In this document: positions 1 through 9,864 of the stretch, piece after piece
How positions within the stretch are numbered: the first letter of the stretch is position 1
How the letters are laid out: every line of letters starts with the position of its first letter
Origin: Caldilineaceae bacterium bin34
Lineage (GTDB): Bacteria > Chloroflexota > Anaerolineae > Caldilineales > Caldilineaceae
Length of the DNA: 62,431 nt
Assembly (NCBI GenBank): GCA_002238555.1
Contig: MPMO01000025.1
Coordinates: 1 to 62,431 of the forward strand
Reading direction: 5' to 3'
Translations under genes and position numbers: made by a program
Notes under the pieces: model-generated
The model's input: the letters and a program-made list of their open reading frames with translations, nothing else
What the model was told of the DNA's origin: nothing
Database searches by the model: none

Positions 1-111
1 ATGGCCCTCAACCTCCTGCGCCGCGAGACCACGGCCAAGGGCGGCATCGCCGCCCGGCGCAAGCAGGCCGGCTGGAACGACGGGTACCTCCTCAAGGTCC
101 TGTCCAATTAG
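1..111 (+). CDS. ISAs1-like transposase, C-terminal end (cut by window edge)
   Basis: The 36 codons up to the TAG at 109-111 read as the typical end of an ISAs1/H-repeat transposase: an ALNLLRR core, a basic TAKGGIAARRKQAG stretch, then GWNDGYLLKVL. The ATG at base 1 is probably internal, with the rest of the gene to the left of the window. Whether the element is intact cannot be seen. It converges on the metal ABC operon, with about 106 bp between stop codons; that gap contains a short CCGGTCC/GGACCGG inverted repeat near 176-191. Confidence 0.65.
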   Translation: MALNLLRRETTAKGGIAARRKQAGWNDGYLLKVLSN

Positions 112-217
112 CATGCGATTGCCCTGGGTGCAATACCACACCCCGGAAGCCCTCAACAGTGACTTTCGTGGGCCGCCGGTCCCGGACCGGTCGCGGGCAA
201 GGACAGCCAGCGCCGTC

Positions 218-1330
218 TCACCCTGCCAGGGCCTGTTCGGCCTGCCGCTCCCCAACCGACGTCAAGCCAAGCCAGTGGGTGTCCACCCGGCTGATCAGCC
301 CCCGCACCTCCGCCAACTCGGTGATCCGGCGACTGAACTCCGCGGACCAGCCAAGATGGACTTCCAGATGACCGGCATGGTTCTCCTCGGTCCGCGGCCC
401 CAGGGTACGGTGCTGGAACAGATGTATGACCAACATCCGGACAGCAAATTCCACCCGCTGCCGACGCCGCCTGCGCCAGTCGGCCACCAGCCCGCGCCGC
501 GGGGAGGCCAGCAGGACCGCAACGAACATGGCACCCATCACCAGCGAGATTGAACCGCCGACTGAACCGTTCACAGTCCTCGCGATCCAGAAGCCGCCCA
601 ACGAGGAGGCACATCCCAGGAGGATGCTCAGCCCCAGGTACCGGGCCAGGGAGTCGGTGAGCAGCCGGGCGGTGACCGGCGGCACCACCATGAAACCAAT
701 GACCAGGATCGATCCCACCGAATCGAAAGCCCCCACGGCCGTGACGGAGGTCATCAACACCAGTCCGAAGTGCACAAGCGACGGGGAAATTCCGAGGGTA
801 GCCGCCAGTACCGGATCGAAGGTCGCGATCTTGAGTTCGCGATGGAACCGGAGAGCCAACGCGCCATTGAGCAGGAAAATCCCCGCCATTTTCCACAGGG
901 TCATCGGCCCGTAACCGCGGTCCGCCAGTTCCAGGCGCTGGAACACGGAATAAACCAGGTCGCCCTGGAACACCATGTGCTCGTCCAGGTGGGCGTCGCG
1001 GGCCAGCAGCGATATGAGCAGGACACCCAGGCTGAACAGAGCCGGAAACGTGATCCCTATGGCGGCGTCCTCCCGAACCAGACCCGTCCGCTTCAGCAGA
1101 TCGATGCCCAGGACGGTCACCACCCCCATCACCGACGCGCCGAACACCATCAGGGGGTGGCCGTAGAGCGGCACGACCAGGAACGCCAGCACGATGCCCA
1201 GCAGGACAGTGTGGCTGATCGCATCCGCCACCATGGACATCTGACGCAACACGAGATACGCCCCCGGCACCGCACAGGCCGCGCTCACGGTCATCGCTGT
1301 CACCAGGATTTCGAATTCCAGGCTGGACAC
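218..1330 (-). CDS. Zn/Mn ABC transporter permease with C-terminal winged-helix-like tail
   Basis: Inner-membrane permease of the ABC-3 (ZnuB/TroC/MntB) family, 370 aa. About residues 1-275 form hydrophobic helices with family stretches such as GAYLVLRQMSMVADAISHTVLLG and the SVGSILVIGFMVVPPVTARLL loop. After a basic linker (about residue 285) comes a roughly 85-residue soluble tail that resembles a winged helix (EFSRRITELAEVRGLISR followed by a WLGLTSVGERQA wing-like end). It is the last gene of the operon and starts 3 nt after the preceding permease stops. A permease fused to a DtxR-like domain has precedent in chlamydial YtgCR; the regulatory role here is inference. Confidence 0.87.
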   Translation of the reverse strand: MSSLEFEILVTAMTVSAACAVPGAYLVLRQMSMVADAISHTVLLGIVLAFLVVPLYGHPLMVFGASVMGVVTVLGIDLLKRTGLVREDAAIGITFPALFSLGVLLISLLARDAHLDEHMVFQGDLVYSVFQRLELADRGYGPMTLWKMAGIFLLNGALALRFHRELKIATFDPVLAATLGISPSLVHFGLVLMTSVTAVGAFDSVGSILVIGFMVVPPVTARLLTDSLARYLGLSILLGCASSLGGFWIARTVNGSVGGSISLVMGAMFVAVLLASPRRGLVADWRRRRRQRVEFAVRMLVIHLFQHRTLGPRTEENHAGHLEVHLGWSAEFSRRITELAEVRGLISRVDTHWLGLTSVGERQAEQALAG

Positions 1331-1333
1331 CGC

Positions 1334-2473
1334 TCAGCCCCCTTGGTCGCGGGCCCGCCGCCCAGCCTCGGAGCGCCCGCGTTCCGTCAACGACCAGTCA
1401 CCATCGTGTTCGTCCGCCAAACCCGCTTGTCGCAATGCAGCCAGGGCCTGACCAACCTGGGCGGACTGTCCCACCGCCATGCGGACAACGGCCTTGGGAT
1501 GGCCGCGAACCGTCCCTGCATGTGCGGCTTCCAGCGCCCCCAAGGCACCCAGCACCGTGTCCGGGTCGGCCAGCTTTCGGCTTCGCCGCTGTCGGTGCCA
1601 GCGCCACACCAAACCGCGCTTGCGCCCCAGAAACAGCGAAACCAATACGAGCGCGGTCAGGACCAGGACCACCACGGGACCGGTCGGGATTTGGGGGCCG
1701 AACGCCGAGACGACCGCACCGGCGGCTCCGCTTGTCCCGCCCACCAAAGCCGCGACGAGAACCATGATCGACAACCGGTCGGTCCACTGCCGTGCCGCGG
1801 CCGCCGGGGCAATCAGCATGGCGCTCATCAGAATCACCCCCACCGTCTGCAAACCCATGACGGTGGCGACGACAATCAGCGTCACGACCCCTCCCTCAAG
1901 GACGGTAACCCGAAAGCCCGCGGCCCGGGCAAAGTCGGGATCGAATGTGACGATCTTCAGCTCTCGCCACAACAACAGCAGGGCGGCCAGCACCACCCCT
2001 CCGGCCGCCAACAGCACTGTCACGTCCGACTGCACCAGGGCGGCCGCCTGGCCGAAGATGAACTTGTCCAGGCCGGCTTGGCTGGCCGTGGGCAGGTTCT
2101 GGATCATGGACAGCAGAAGGACGCCAATACCGAAGAACACGGCCAAGGCTACCCCCATGGCCCCGTCGCGCTTGATGTTGGTCCGCGTGTCAACCACCTG
2201 AATCAGGGCGGTGGCCAGCAGGCCCGTGCCGGCCGCGCCGATCATCAGCACGCCGATCTCCCGCCGCTGCCAGACCAGGAAGGCCAGCACAACCCCGGGC
2301 AGCGTTGCATGGCTGATGACATCGCCCAGCAACGATTGCCTTCGCAGGAAGGCAAAGGTGCCGAGGCTGCCGCTGACCACCCCGATCCACGCGGTGCCCA
2401 GCAACACGTTGCGGAGGGTGTAGTCGTTGAAGAATTGAAGGAACGCTTCCATCGTGGTCGGCTTGGCCGGCAC
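1334..2473 (-). CDS. Zn/Mn ABC transporter permease, second subunit, with C-terminal winged-helix-like tail
   Basis: ABC-3 family membrane permease, 379 aa. The N-terminal part has the family pattern (VLLGTAWIGVVSGSLGTFAFLRRQSLLGDVISHATLPGVVLAF) and the helix GLQTVGVILMSAMLIAPAAAARQWT. From about residue 290 a soluble tail follows, ending LRQAGLADEHDGDWSLTERGRSEAGRRA, which reads like the recognition helix and wing of a DtxR/MarR-like domain. It lies 3 nt after the ATPase gene and 3 nt before the other permease, so the three are translated as a block. The two permeases are paralogs and probably form a heterodimer. Confidence 0.87.
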   Translation of the reverse strand: MPAKPTTMEAFLQFFNDYTLRNVLLGTAWIGVVSGSLGTFAFLRRQSLLGDVISHATLPGVVLAFLVWQRREIGVLMIGAAGTGLLATALIQVVDTRTNIKRDGAMGVALAVFFGIGVLLLSMIQNLPTASQAGLDKFIFGQAAALVQSDVTVLLAAGGVVLAALLLLWRELKIVTFDPDFARAAGFRVTVLEGGVVTLIVVATVMGLQTVGVILMSAMLIAPAAAARQWTDRLSIMVLVAALVGGTSGAAGAVVSAFGPQIPTGPVVVLVLTALVLVSLFLGRKRGLVWRWHRQRRSRKLADPDTVLGALGALEAAHAGTVRGHPKAVVRMAVGQSAQVGQALAALRQAGLADEHDGDWSLTERGRSEAGRRARDQGG

Positions 2474-2476
2474 CGT

Positions 2477-3238
<762 letters not shown>

Positions 3239-3247
3239 GACCGAACC

Positions 3248-4396
3248 TCAGTTGCCGTCCTCCGGCATTGGCGCAGCCAAAGCCAAGTAGATGGTCACCG
3301 CATTGTGCTGAAGCATGCCCAGATAGGTCGCGCCTTCCGATCCCTGCGGTCCCAGGGCATCGCTGTACAACTCACCGCCCAGCCGAACGTCCCATCCCCG
3401 GGCGCGGACCGCTTCGCGCACGGCCGTCACCGCGTCCGTGGACACCGAAGACTCCACAAACATCGCCGGGATCCGATGCGCGACGATGGTTTCGGCAATC
3501 TGCTGGATGTCGTACACCGACGCTTCGGACTCGGTGCTCAACCCCTGCAGGCCGATGCTTTCCAGATTCGTCACCGCCGTGAAGTAGCCGAATGCATCGT
3601 GGGCTGTCACCAGGTACCGCACCGGAATGCGTTCCCCGGCGAACAGTTCGGCGATGAGCGATCCAGCCACGGCGATCCGTTCCACCACCTTCTCCGCGTT
3701 GGCCGCGAACTCGGGCACGGGTCCGGCGTACATTCCCTCCAGAACCTGCGCCATCCGCACGGTCGCCAGGGACCACAACTCCGGGTGATTCCAGATGTGC
3801 GGATCCACCAGTCCCTCGTCGGTGTGAATGAACCGGTCTGCCAGATTCTCATCCTCGTACAGGAAGTCCCCCAGGGCTATCACGCAGCGGCTGCCGGACA
3901 ACTGCTCCAAGGCTCCCAGCATCTGGGCTTCCAGGTGCAGGCCGTTGTAGAAGATGACATCGGCCTTGTTGAATTCCTCCGCGTCGCCGAGGGTGGGAAC
4001 GTACAGATGGGGATCCACGCCGGGTCCCAGCATCGTGTGCGTCTCGACGGCAACGGACGGCCGGACCATCAACGCCACACTCGGTTCGGCGCCGGCATCG
4101 ATGGATGCCAGGTCGGCGACACCGGTTCGTTCCGCCAGCGTGTCGGGGGCCCAAAGCCCGTCCGGAATCTGCTCAAGTCCCAGAATCAGGTCCACCATGC
4201 TGCCGATTTGTCCGGTGGTGGACAGAACCCGCAGCGGCTCGTCCTTGGCCAAGCCGGCGGCACAGGGGTCCGCCGCGGGAGTGGAACCTCCACCGTTGCC
4301 TGCACAACCTGCAGCCAGGCCGCCGAAAAGGGCGACCAGCAGGAACCCCGGCACCCAACGCCATGCTCCAACCATCCTTGCCAAAGCCGCATTCAT
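3248..4396 (-). CDS. Zn/Mn ABC transporter substrate-binding lipoprotein (ZnuA/TroA family)
   Basis: Cluster A-I metal-binding protein, 382 aa, with a lipoprotein signal ending in the lipobox LAAGC (Cys31). The metal ligands expected for the family are visible: His130 (DPHLY), His200 (DPHIW), His266 (TAHDAFGYF) and Asp346 (YSDALGP). This His3Asp set is the TroA/ZnuA pattern; PsaA-type Mn proteins have Glu in place of the third His, so zinc or a Zn/Mn mix is more likely than strict Mn. The long His-rich loop of many ZnuA proteins is absent. Its start overlaps the regulator's end by 4 nt (ATGA), so the repressor and its target transporter are coupled. Confidence 0.9.
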   Translation of the reverse strand: MNAALARMVGAWRWVPGFLLVALFGGLAAGCAGNGGGSTPAADPCAAGLAKDEPLRVLSTTGQIGSMVDLILGLEQIPDGLWAPDTLAERTGVADLASIDAGAEPSVALMVRPSVAVETHTMLGPGVDPHLYVPTLGDAEEFNKADVIFYNGLHLEAQMLGALEQLSGSRCVIALGDFLYEDENLADRFIHTDEGLVDPHIWNHPELWSLATVRMAQVLEGMYAGPVPEFAANAEKVVERIAVAGSLIAELFAGERIPVRYLVTAHDAFGYFTAVTNLESIGLQGLSTESEASVYDIQQIAETIVAHRIPAMFVESSVSTDAVTAVREAVRARGWDVRLGGELYSDALGPQGSEGATYLGMLQHNAVTIYLALAAPMPEDGN

Positions 4397-5082
4397 TGTT
4401 CATCGGCTCCCGACACAAGCAGCCTTTGCGCCAGGTCGTGGCCGATCACGGCATCCCTGCCGTTCACGTCCAGCCGCACCGGACCATCGAAGGGCAGCTT
4501 CTCCTTGACCACGATGGGTGCGCCCGGCCGCAACCCAATTTCCCCCAGCCAGGTCAGCACATCCGCCTCCTGCGACAGGACGCGCACCACGCGCCGACAC
4601 GCCTGCTCCGGCACGTCGGACAGCAACTGCCCCGATACCACCGGCATGCGCCCCTGCTTGTCCGGGATGGGATCGCCGTGCGGATCAACCTGCGGACTGT
4701 TCAGCAGGTTGTCGATCGCGTCTTCCAACACCTCGTCCAGATCATGCTCAAACTTCTCCGCAATTTGATGAACCACCTGCCACGGCAGATTTAGGGTCTC
4801 CGTGAAGAACAGTTCAAGCAGGCGATGGTGGCGCAGGACTTCCAGTGCAATCAATTGACCCCGCGCAGTCAGTTCGACCTCCTGGTACCGCTCGTACGTC
4901 AACAGGCCCAATTCGCCCAGACGCCTCGAATGGCCGGAGACCGCCGCCGGCGTCACTCCCATGGCCTGGGCCAACTCGGAGTTCGTGACCGGCGTTCCGG
5001 CGCTCCGCAGCAGATAGACTGTTTTCAGGAAGTCTTCCTGGGCCCGGGAGACATCCATCGGTTCGGCAGTCACTTGGCACAC
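4393..5082 (-). CDS. DtxR/MntR-family metal-dependent transcriptional regulator
   Basis: A 229-aa, three-domain DtxR-type regulator. The N-terminal winged helix includes TNSELAQAMGVTPAAVSGH and the wing LLTYERYQEVELTARG. The dimerisation/metal domain contains RHHRLLELFFTETL and HQIAEKFEHDLDEVLEDAI. The C-terminal SH3-like (FeoA-like) domain ends LDVNGRDAVIGHDLAQRLLV. First gene of the metal operon, so autoregulation with the transporter is likely: with metal bound it should repress the AT-rich upstream region. Whether it senses Mn, Fe or Zn is not decided by sequence. Confidence 0.9.
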   Translation of the reverse strand: MCQVTAEPMDVSRAQEDFLKTVYLLRSAGTPVTNSELAQAMGVTPAAVSGHSRRLGELGLLTYERYQEVELTARGQLIALEVLRHHRLLELFFTETLNLPWQVVHQIAEKFEHDLDEVLEDAIDNLLNSPQVDPHGDPIPDKQGRMPVVSGQLLSDVPEQACRRVVRVLSQEADVLTWLGEIGLRPGAPIVVKEKLPFDGPVRLDVNGRDAVIGHDLAQRLLVSGADEQ

Positions 5083-5094
5083 CTTGGCTCACAT

Positions 5095-5180
5095 GTGGTT
5101 GACATCGTACAACACAATTATTAATCCCGACAAACATTTTGATGTGTCCAAATCAACAATCCCGTTTGATGTGCATGACT
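5095..5180 (-). promoter_or_regulatory. AT-rich operator/promoter region upstream of the metal operon
   Basis: This stretch is much richer in A+T than its surroundings. It holds two direct copies of TTTGATGTG (5138-5146 and 5165-5173) and an imperfect dyad TTGAT-N8-ATCAA (5139-5156). On the minus strand TTGTCG and TACGAT lie 18 nt apart just upstream of the regulator start. These fit a promoter with operator sites for the DtxR-type regulator or for the divergent protease gene. No experimentally known box is matched. Confidence 0.4.
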
Positions 5181-5306
5181 TCCTGCCTTGACCGATAGCC
5201 GGACATCCGGTGCGCGGCTGCGGTTACCGGATTGATCAACCTTTGCTACCATTGCCGTCCAATAGGCTTGCTGCCCCTCCACCGGGAACCACCCGGTCGC
5301 TGCCCC

Positions 5307-8300
5307 ATGACGTCGAAGCCGCCTCGCCTCATCCCCTCTTTGCGCTTGCCCGGTTGGATCGCGGGCACCGCAGTCGCCGCGATGGCCGCGGCCCTGTTGT
5401 GGCTGCGATTTCCCTTGCCGCTCCCCGCCGAGAGCACCGAACAGACTTCCGCCCCGCAGGAGGTGACGGTTCCCGGCCAGTCCGCATCCAACCGCCTGAT
5501 CGTGGAGTTGCAGTCGCCCGGGATTGCCCAGGTCTTCGGCCGCGAGCGGATTGCGCTTACCGACAGTGTTGCCTTTGCAGCCCAAAACGACGCGGTGGAG
5601 GTATATGCCTACCAGCTGCAGAACGAACAGGAGGCATTCCGGAACGAACTGGACAACCTGCAGAGCCAAGTCGCCGCCAGTTCCTACACGGGTCTGGACG
5701 GGGTTGCCCATCCACTTGCGTTCAACGCAGTCACGAACGCGATGGTCCTGCAATCCAGCTCGGGATTTGGCCCCGAGGCCGCGGCGGCCATCTCGTCGCT
5801 CCCCAACGTTCGGGCCGTGCACCGGGATCTGGAGATCCAGGCACAGCTGTACGCCGGCCCGCAGTTGATTCGGGCCTGGACCCGCACATCGGACGGCAAT
5901 CCCGGCCGGTTTGACGGCACCGGCGTACTGGTGGGCTCCATTGATGCCGGCCTGCACAACCAGGCACCGATGTTCAACGGCAACGGGTTCGCCTATCCGG
6001 ACTGGTACCCGGAGGGCGGCCTCGGGATCACGGCCGCCAACAACGGCAAGATTGTCGTGTCCCGAACATACTTCCGGACCGCCGATCCGCCGCGCAGCAA
6101 CGACTTCCACGCCTGGCCCGGCGCCGGATCCTCGCACGGAGTCCACACCGGCGCCATCGCTGCCGGCAACATCGTTACGGATGCAGCCTTCAGAGGGATG
6201 GCGTTGCCGACCCTGTCCGGCATTGCCCCTCAAGCCTGGCTGGGAAGCTACCGGGTGTTCTACAACAGTCAGAGCGGCAAGAAAACGTTTTTCACGGCGG
6301 AAGGTGTGGCGGCACTGGAAGACACCGTCAAGGACGGAATGGACGTGGTGATCGGCTCGTGGGGAACCGGACCCAGTGTCAACAGCTCTCCCTACAATTT
6401 CCTTGATTCGGCCCTGGTCAATGCCGCCTCAACCGACATGGTGGTCGTCATGGCAGCCGGCAACTACGGTCCGATGCCGTTCTCCGTGGCCAACCCGTCC
6501 GACAGTTACCTGACGGTCGGTGCCGTGTCAACCGGCGGGAGGTTCAGTATGCAGTCCGCCGACGTGAGCCGGTTGGGACAGCCGAACCAGCGACTGCTCA
6601 CGGATCTGGAATTCAATCAGGCGGAATTCGGACCGCGCTTCAGGGCCGGTCAGATCCATACCTATCCGCTCCTGGACGGAGCAACCATCGACTCGGCCAA
6701 CCCATATGGCTGCCAGGCTTGGCGGCCCTCCTCGTTGACGGGCCAGGTTGTCATCGTCGAACGCGGTTTCTGTTCGTTTGTTTCCAAGGTGATTAACGCA
6801 CAGGAAGCCGGCTCCTCGGCGGTCGTCGTTCAAAACCATGCTGGCGGCGGCAATGCCCTGGTGCGCATGTCCCAGGACAATACCAACCGAGCCGTTCGCA
6901 TCCCCGCGTTGTTCATGGGCCACGACACCGGTATGGCGATCCGACAACACTTGGCCCAGGCTTCGCTCCAGCTCATCGTCTCCACCACCCCTACCCAGCG
7001 CGGCAACCATCCGTTGGTGGTGCCGGAATTCAGTGGACGCGGGCCGACCGTGTTCGGAACACTGAAACCGGACCTGGTGGCGCCCGGGGTCTCCATCATG
7101 TCGCAGGGCTACGCCTTGTCCCCGGTCACTGAACTGCGCCACAAGGGATACGGCCAGGCCTCCGGGACTTCGATGGCAGCGCCTTTCGCGGCAGGGGCGG
7201 CGGCCCTGCTCAAACAGGCACATCCGGAATGGACCAACGACCAGGTGTTCTCGACCATGGCGAACACTGCCGACTTCCGCGGACTGCGCAATCCAGACGG
7301 CTCGCCGGCCGGGCTGCTGGACATGGGAAGTGGCCTGCTGAACATCGAACGCGCCATCGCCAATACACTGTTCCTGGTCCCCCACAAAGCCGACTTCGGT
7401 CTTGTGGGACAGGCAACAGGGGACTTGACCCGCTCCATCACGATTGCCAACACCGGTTCAGCGCACAGATCCCTGCAGCTCTCACTGGTGCAGGCCGGCA
7501 CGACCGGCCTGCCGCCGTTGTCCCATGTCTCCGTGGTGCCCTCCCAGATCAACCTCCCGGCGGGCGACACCGCCACAGCCACGATTACCCTTGACCTGGA
7601 TGAAGCCACGGGCCCCGGCATCCTGGAAGGATTCCTGTTGATTTCAGATGGCTTGGATGAATGGCACGCCCCGGTTTTCGCCTGGCTGACGGCGCACCCT
7701 CCTTCGCCGCAAGTCGTCCTGATTGATGCCGATCTCAGCCCGTTGCATCCGGACGTTTCGCCCTGGTACAGGCGGACCCTGACGACCCTGGGGATTGATT
7801 TCCTCTACTGGGACACCGCACTCAATCTGGTCAATGTACCGCCGGTCCTGTTTGCCGCATCGCCCCCGGAATGGGTCATCCTGTTCACGGGCGATCACGC
7901 CGGCAACCCGCAGGCCAGCAATGTTCCCCTGCCGTTCTCGGACGGCGACCTGGACCTGTTGGGCCAGTATCTGGCGTCGGGCGGTAACGTGCTGGTGATG
8001 GGGAAGCACGGCCACAAGGTCCTGGGCTCTTCCGAACTGCGACTGGCACTTCTTAGCGGAGTAAAGATCCAGGAACAGACCGCCGACCGATATGGACAAA
8101 CCCAGCTGCAGGTGTCCGGCGTTCAACCCGGGATCGATGGCTGGGGGGATCTGGTACTGGATCTGGCGCGGCCCAATAACGATTTGGGACAGACACCCCT
8201 GACATCCTCCGGCACGGGCACCTCCCATGCCGACAATCCGCTCTCCGGACAGGTTGCCTGGTCCCTGCAGCCAGCCACCGAATCACTGCTCATGGACGCC

Positions 8301-8849
8301 ACCGTTGACGGTTCCGCACTCAGGGGAATCAAATCGATACACCTTGTCCACGAGCAGGAAGGGGCGACGGTAGTCGGCGATCCGCTGTGGTCCACTCCAC
8401 ACCTGGCTCCCATCGACGGCCGTTTCCAATGGCAGGGCCGGGTCACCCTGAGCGCCGAGCAGGAAATTGCCCGGAGGCAGGGAAGCCTGCGGCTTAACGT
8501 GGAGGTCCAGACGGCCGCTTCCACCTTCCTGCAGGCCAACGCGCCCGTCCTGGCACCGCAGGCGGACAACGCCGAAGGCGCGCTGCCCCTGCACACACTG
8601 ACAACGGGGACCCAGGCCGGCAGTGCCGAAGCCTGGCTGGCTCTCCAGGACCAGACCGACGGAGCAACCCGGGTTGTCGGCGTCGCGCTGCCCAACACCA
8701 AAGACGGTTCAGGGCGCGGAACAGCTTATCTGGCCACCTTCGGACTCGAACACATCAACGATCTCGGCCCAGGCACCAACCGTGCACAGTTCATCTCAAA
8801 GATCCTGGCCTCCACACAGGATGCCGGTTCGGATCCGGTGGGGAACTGA
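5307..8849 (+). CDS. Secreted subtilisin-like (S8) serine protease with PA domain
   Basis: Large extracytoplasmic protease, 1180 aa from the ATG at 5307. An in-frame ATG at 5232 would only add 25 residues that do not look like a signal. The N-terminal signal/anchor is LPGWIAGTAVAAMAAALLWL. Catalytic triad by motif: Asp213 (VGSIDAGL), His277 (SSHGVHTG), Ser622 (SGTSMAAPFAAGAA); the oxyanion Asn is in MAAGN. A protease-associated domain is inserted at about 455-550. After the catalytic domain come about 530 residues that include an Ig-like segment and a region resembling a gliding/ThuA-like fold, without a recognised anchor. Probably monocistronic. Confidence 0.9.
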   Translation: MTSKPPRLIPSLRLPGWIAGTAVAAMAAALLWLRFPLPLPAESTEQTSAPQEVTVPGQSASNRLIVELQSPGIAQVFGRERIALTDSVAFAAQNDAVEVYAYQLQNEQEAFRNELDNLQSQVAASSYTGLDGVAHPLAFNAVTNAMVLQSSSGFGPEAAAAISSLPNVRAVHRDLEIQAQLYAGPQLIRAWTRTSDGNPGRFDGTGVLVGSIDAGLHNQAPMFNGNGFAYPDWYPEGGLGITAANNGKIVVSRTYFRTADPPRSNDFHAWPGAGSSHGVHTGAIAAGNIVTDAAFRGMALPTLSGIAPQAWLGSYRVFYNSQSGKKTFFTAEGVAALEDTVKDGMDVVIGSWGTGPSVNSSPYNFLDSALVNAASTDMVVVMAAGNYGPMPFSVANPSDSYLTVGAVSTGGRFSMQSADVSRLGQPNQRLLTDLEFNQAEFGPRFRAGQIHTYPLLDGATIDSANPYGCQAWRPSSLTGQVVIVERGFCSFVSKVINAQEAGSSAVVVQNHAGGGNALVRMSQDNTNRAVRIPALFMGHDTGMAIRQHLAQASLQLIVSTTPTQRGNHPLVVPEFSGRGPTVFGTLKPDLVAPGVSIMSQGYALSPVTELRHKGYGQASGTSMAAPFAAGAAALLKQAHPEWTNDQVFSTMANTADFRGLRNPDGSPAGLLDMGSGLLNIERAIANTLFLVPHKADFGLVGQATGDLTRSITIANTGSAHRSLQLSLVQAGTTGLPPLSHVSVVPSQINLPAGDTATATITLDLDEATGPGILEGFLLISDGLDEWHAPVFAWLTAHPPSPQVVLIDADLSPLHPDVSPWYRRTLTTLGIDFLYWDTALNLVNVPPVLFAASPPEWVILFTGDHAGNPQASNVPLPFSDGDLDLLGQYLASGGNVLVMGKHGHKVLGSSELRLALLSGVKIQEQTADRYGQTQLQVSGVQPGIDGWGDLVLDLARPNNDLGQTPLTSSGTGTSHADNPLSGQVAWSLQPATESLLMDATVDGSALRGIKSIHLVHEQEGATVVGDPLWSTPHLAPIDGRFQWQGRVTLSAEQEIARRQGSLRLNVEVQTAASTFLQANAPVLAPQADNAEGALPLHTLTTGTQAGSAEAWLALQDQTDGATRVVGVALPNTKDGSGRGTAYLATFGLEHINDLGPGTNRAQFISKILASTQDAGSDPVGN

Positions 8850-8858
8850 ACCGCGGGA

Positions 8859-9566
8859 TCAGCGCTGGAGCAGCATCCGGCCGCAGCTCGGACAGTGGAG
8901 GTAGTTGCTACTCCCGTTGCGGGGCGCCGTCGCCACACTGGTGGGCAGACTCATGAAACATGCATCGCAGGAGGAGTTGGTGATCGTGGTCACCGCGATG
9001 CCGTTCTTGCGCTTCAGCAGCTCCTCGTAGATCTGCAACGCGTCCTTGTTCATGTCGCTGGCACGCACCGAACGTTCCCGGTTCAGCTCCTTCAGCTCGG
9101 CCGCCATGCCTTCCTGTTCTTCCCGGGCACAACGACGCAGTTCCTCCCACTCCCCGGTCCGTTCCTCCAACCGTTCGACCAGAGGCTGATACTGCTTGTT
9201 CTTGTCCTCAAACTCAAGCAGCGCCGCCAAGGCGCGTTCCTCGTAGGTGGACTTGGTGATCTCGAGTTCCGCAATCTGCGACTGCAGCGCGGCGATGTCC
9301 TTGGGATCGGTCAGGCGTCCGCTGTTCAGCAGGTCCTGATTGGCCGCAATCTTCTCCTTGACAACCTTGACCTGGCTTTCAGCCAAGGCCTGGTTCTCCT
9401 TCAGGCTCTCCTGTTCCTCGCTCATGGAACCGACCGATTCGCGCAACCGAACCAGATCGATGGGCTCGCGAACGCTGACCAGCGACTTCTTGACTCGCTT
9501 GACGATGCGCAGACGTTTCAGGTCGATTTGCTGCAAGTCAAACAGCTTCTCTATATCGTTTGCCAC
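8859..9566 (-). CDS. Coiled-coil C4-type zinc-ribbon protein (zf-RING_7 family)
   Basis: A 235-aa protein from the GTG at 9566; a longer frame opens at 9683 but its extra residues look non-coding. Residues about 20-170 are charged heptad-like coiled coil, and the C-terminus carries two Cys pairs, CDAC and CPSC, about 25 residues apart, forming a zinc ribbon. This is the architecture of the widespread PF02591 family, whose function is poorly known (nucleic-acid binding is suspected). It converges on the protease gene and stands alone. Confidence 0.8.
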   Translation of the reverse strand: MANDIEKLFDLQQIDLKRLRIVKRVKKSLVSVREPIDLVRLRESVGSMSEEQESLKENQALAESQVKVVKEKIAANQDLLNSGRLTDPKDIAALQSQIAELEITKSTYEERALAALLEFEDKNKQYQPLVERLEERTGEWEELRRCAREEQEGMAAELKELNRERSVRASDMNKDALQIYEELLKRKNGIAVTTITNSSCDACFMSLPTSVATAPRNGSSNYLHCPSCGRMLLQR

Positions 9567-9724
9567 GACGCCACGCTTTTGCTGTGCTAGGTCGTGGATT
9601 ATAGCACCGGCCGGCGGTGTAGTTCCGTACTCAGTCCCTCGGATCAGGGCAATCGCACTCCAGTTTGGGTGGTGACCGGCCATGGGTAGGATGGGAAGCT
9701 TCGTCCTGTCCCGGAGTTTCCCCC

Positions 9725-9860
9725 ATGGCCGCCATGGCCCCCGTGCCCCTGGTTTCCCTGTTCACCGAAGTCGAGAATCCCCGTCGGCCCCAGGCCCGAC
9801 TGCCTGCCCTGGAGGACATGCTTCGAAGCGCAACCCCACGTCTGTCAATGGCTGCTGGCC
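9725..9860 (+). pseudogene. Possible ISAs1 transposase N-terminal remnant
   Basis: A short reading frame from the ATG at 9725 gives VSLFTEVENPRR followed by a LPALEDML-like segment. This resembles the opening of ISAs1/H-repeat transposases (F-x-E-(I/V)-x-D-x-R ... L-x-x-(I/L)-L). After about 45 codons the similarity stops. The other end of an ISAs1-type gene lies at base 1, but the two need not be related. The call rests on a short motif only. Confidence 0.28.
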
Positions 9861-9864
9861 TCCC

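Noticed and set aside
5083..5306. Riboswitch before the metal operon
   Set aside because: No Mn (yybP-ykoY) or other metal riboswitch features; the region looks like protein-binding operators.
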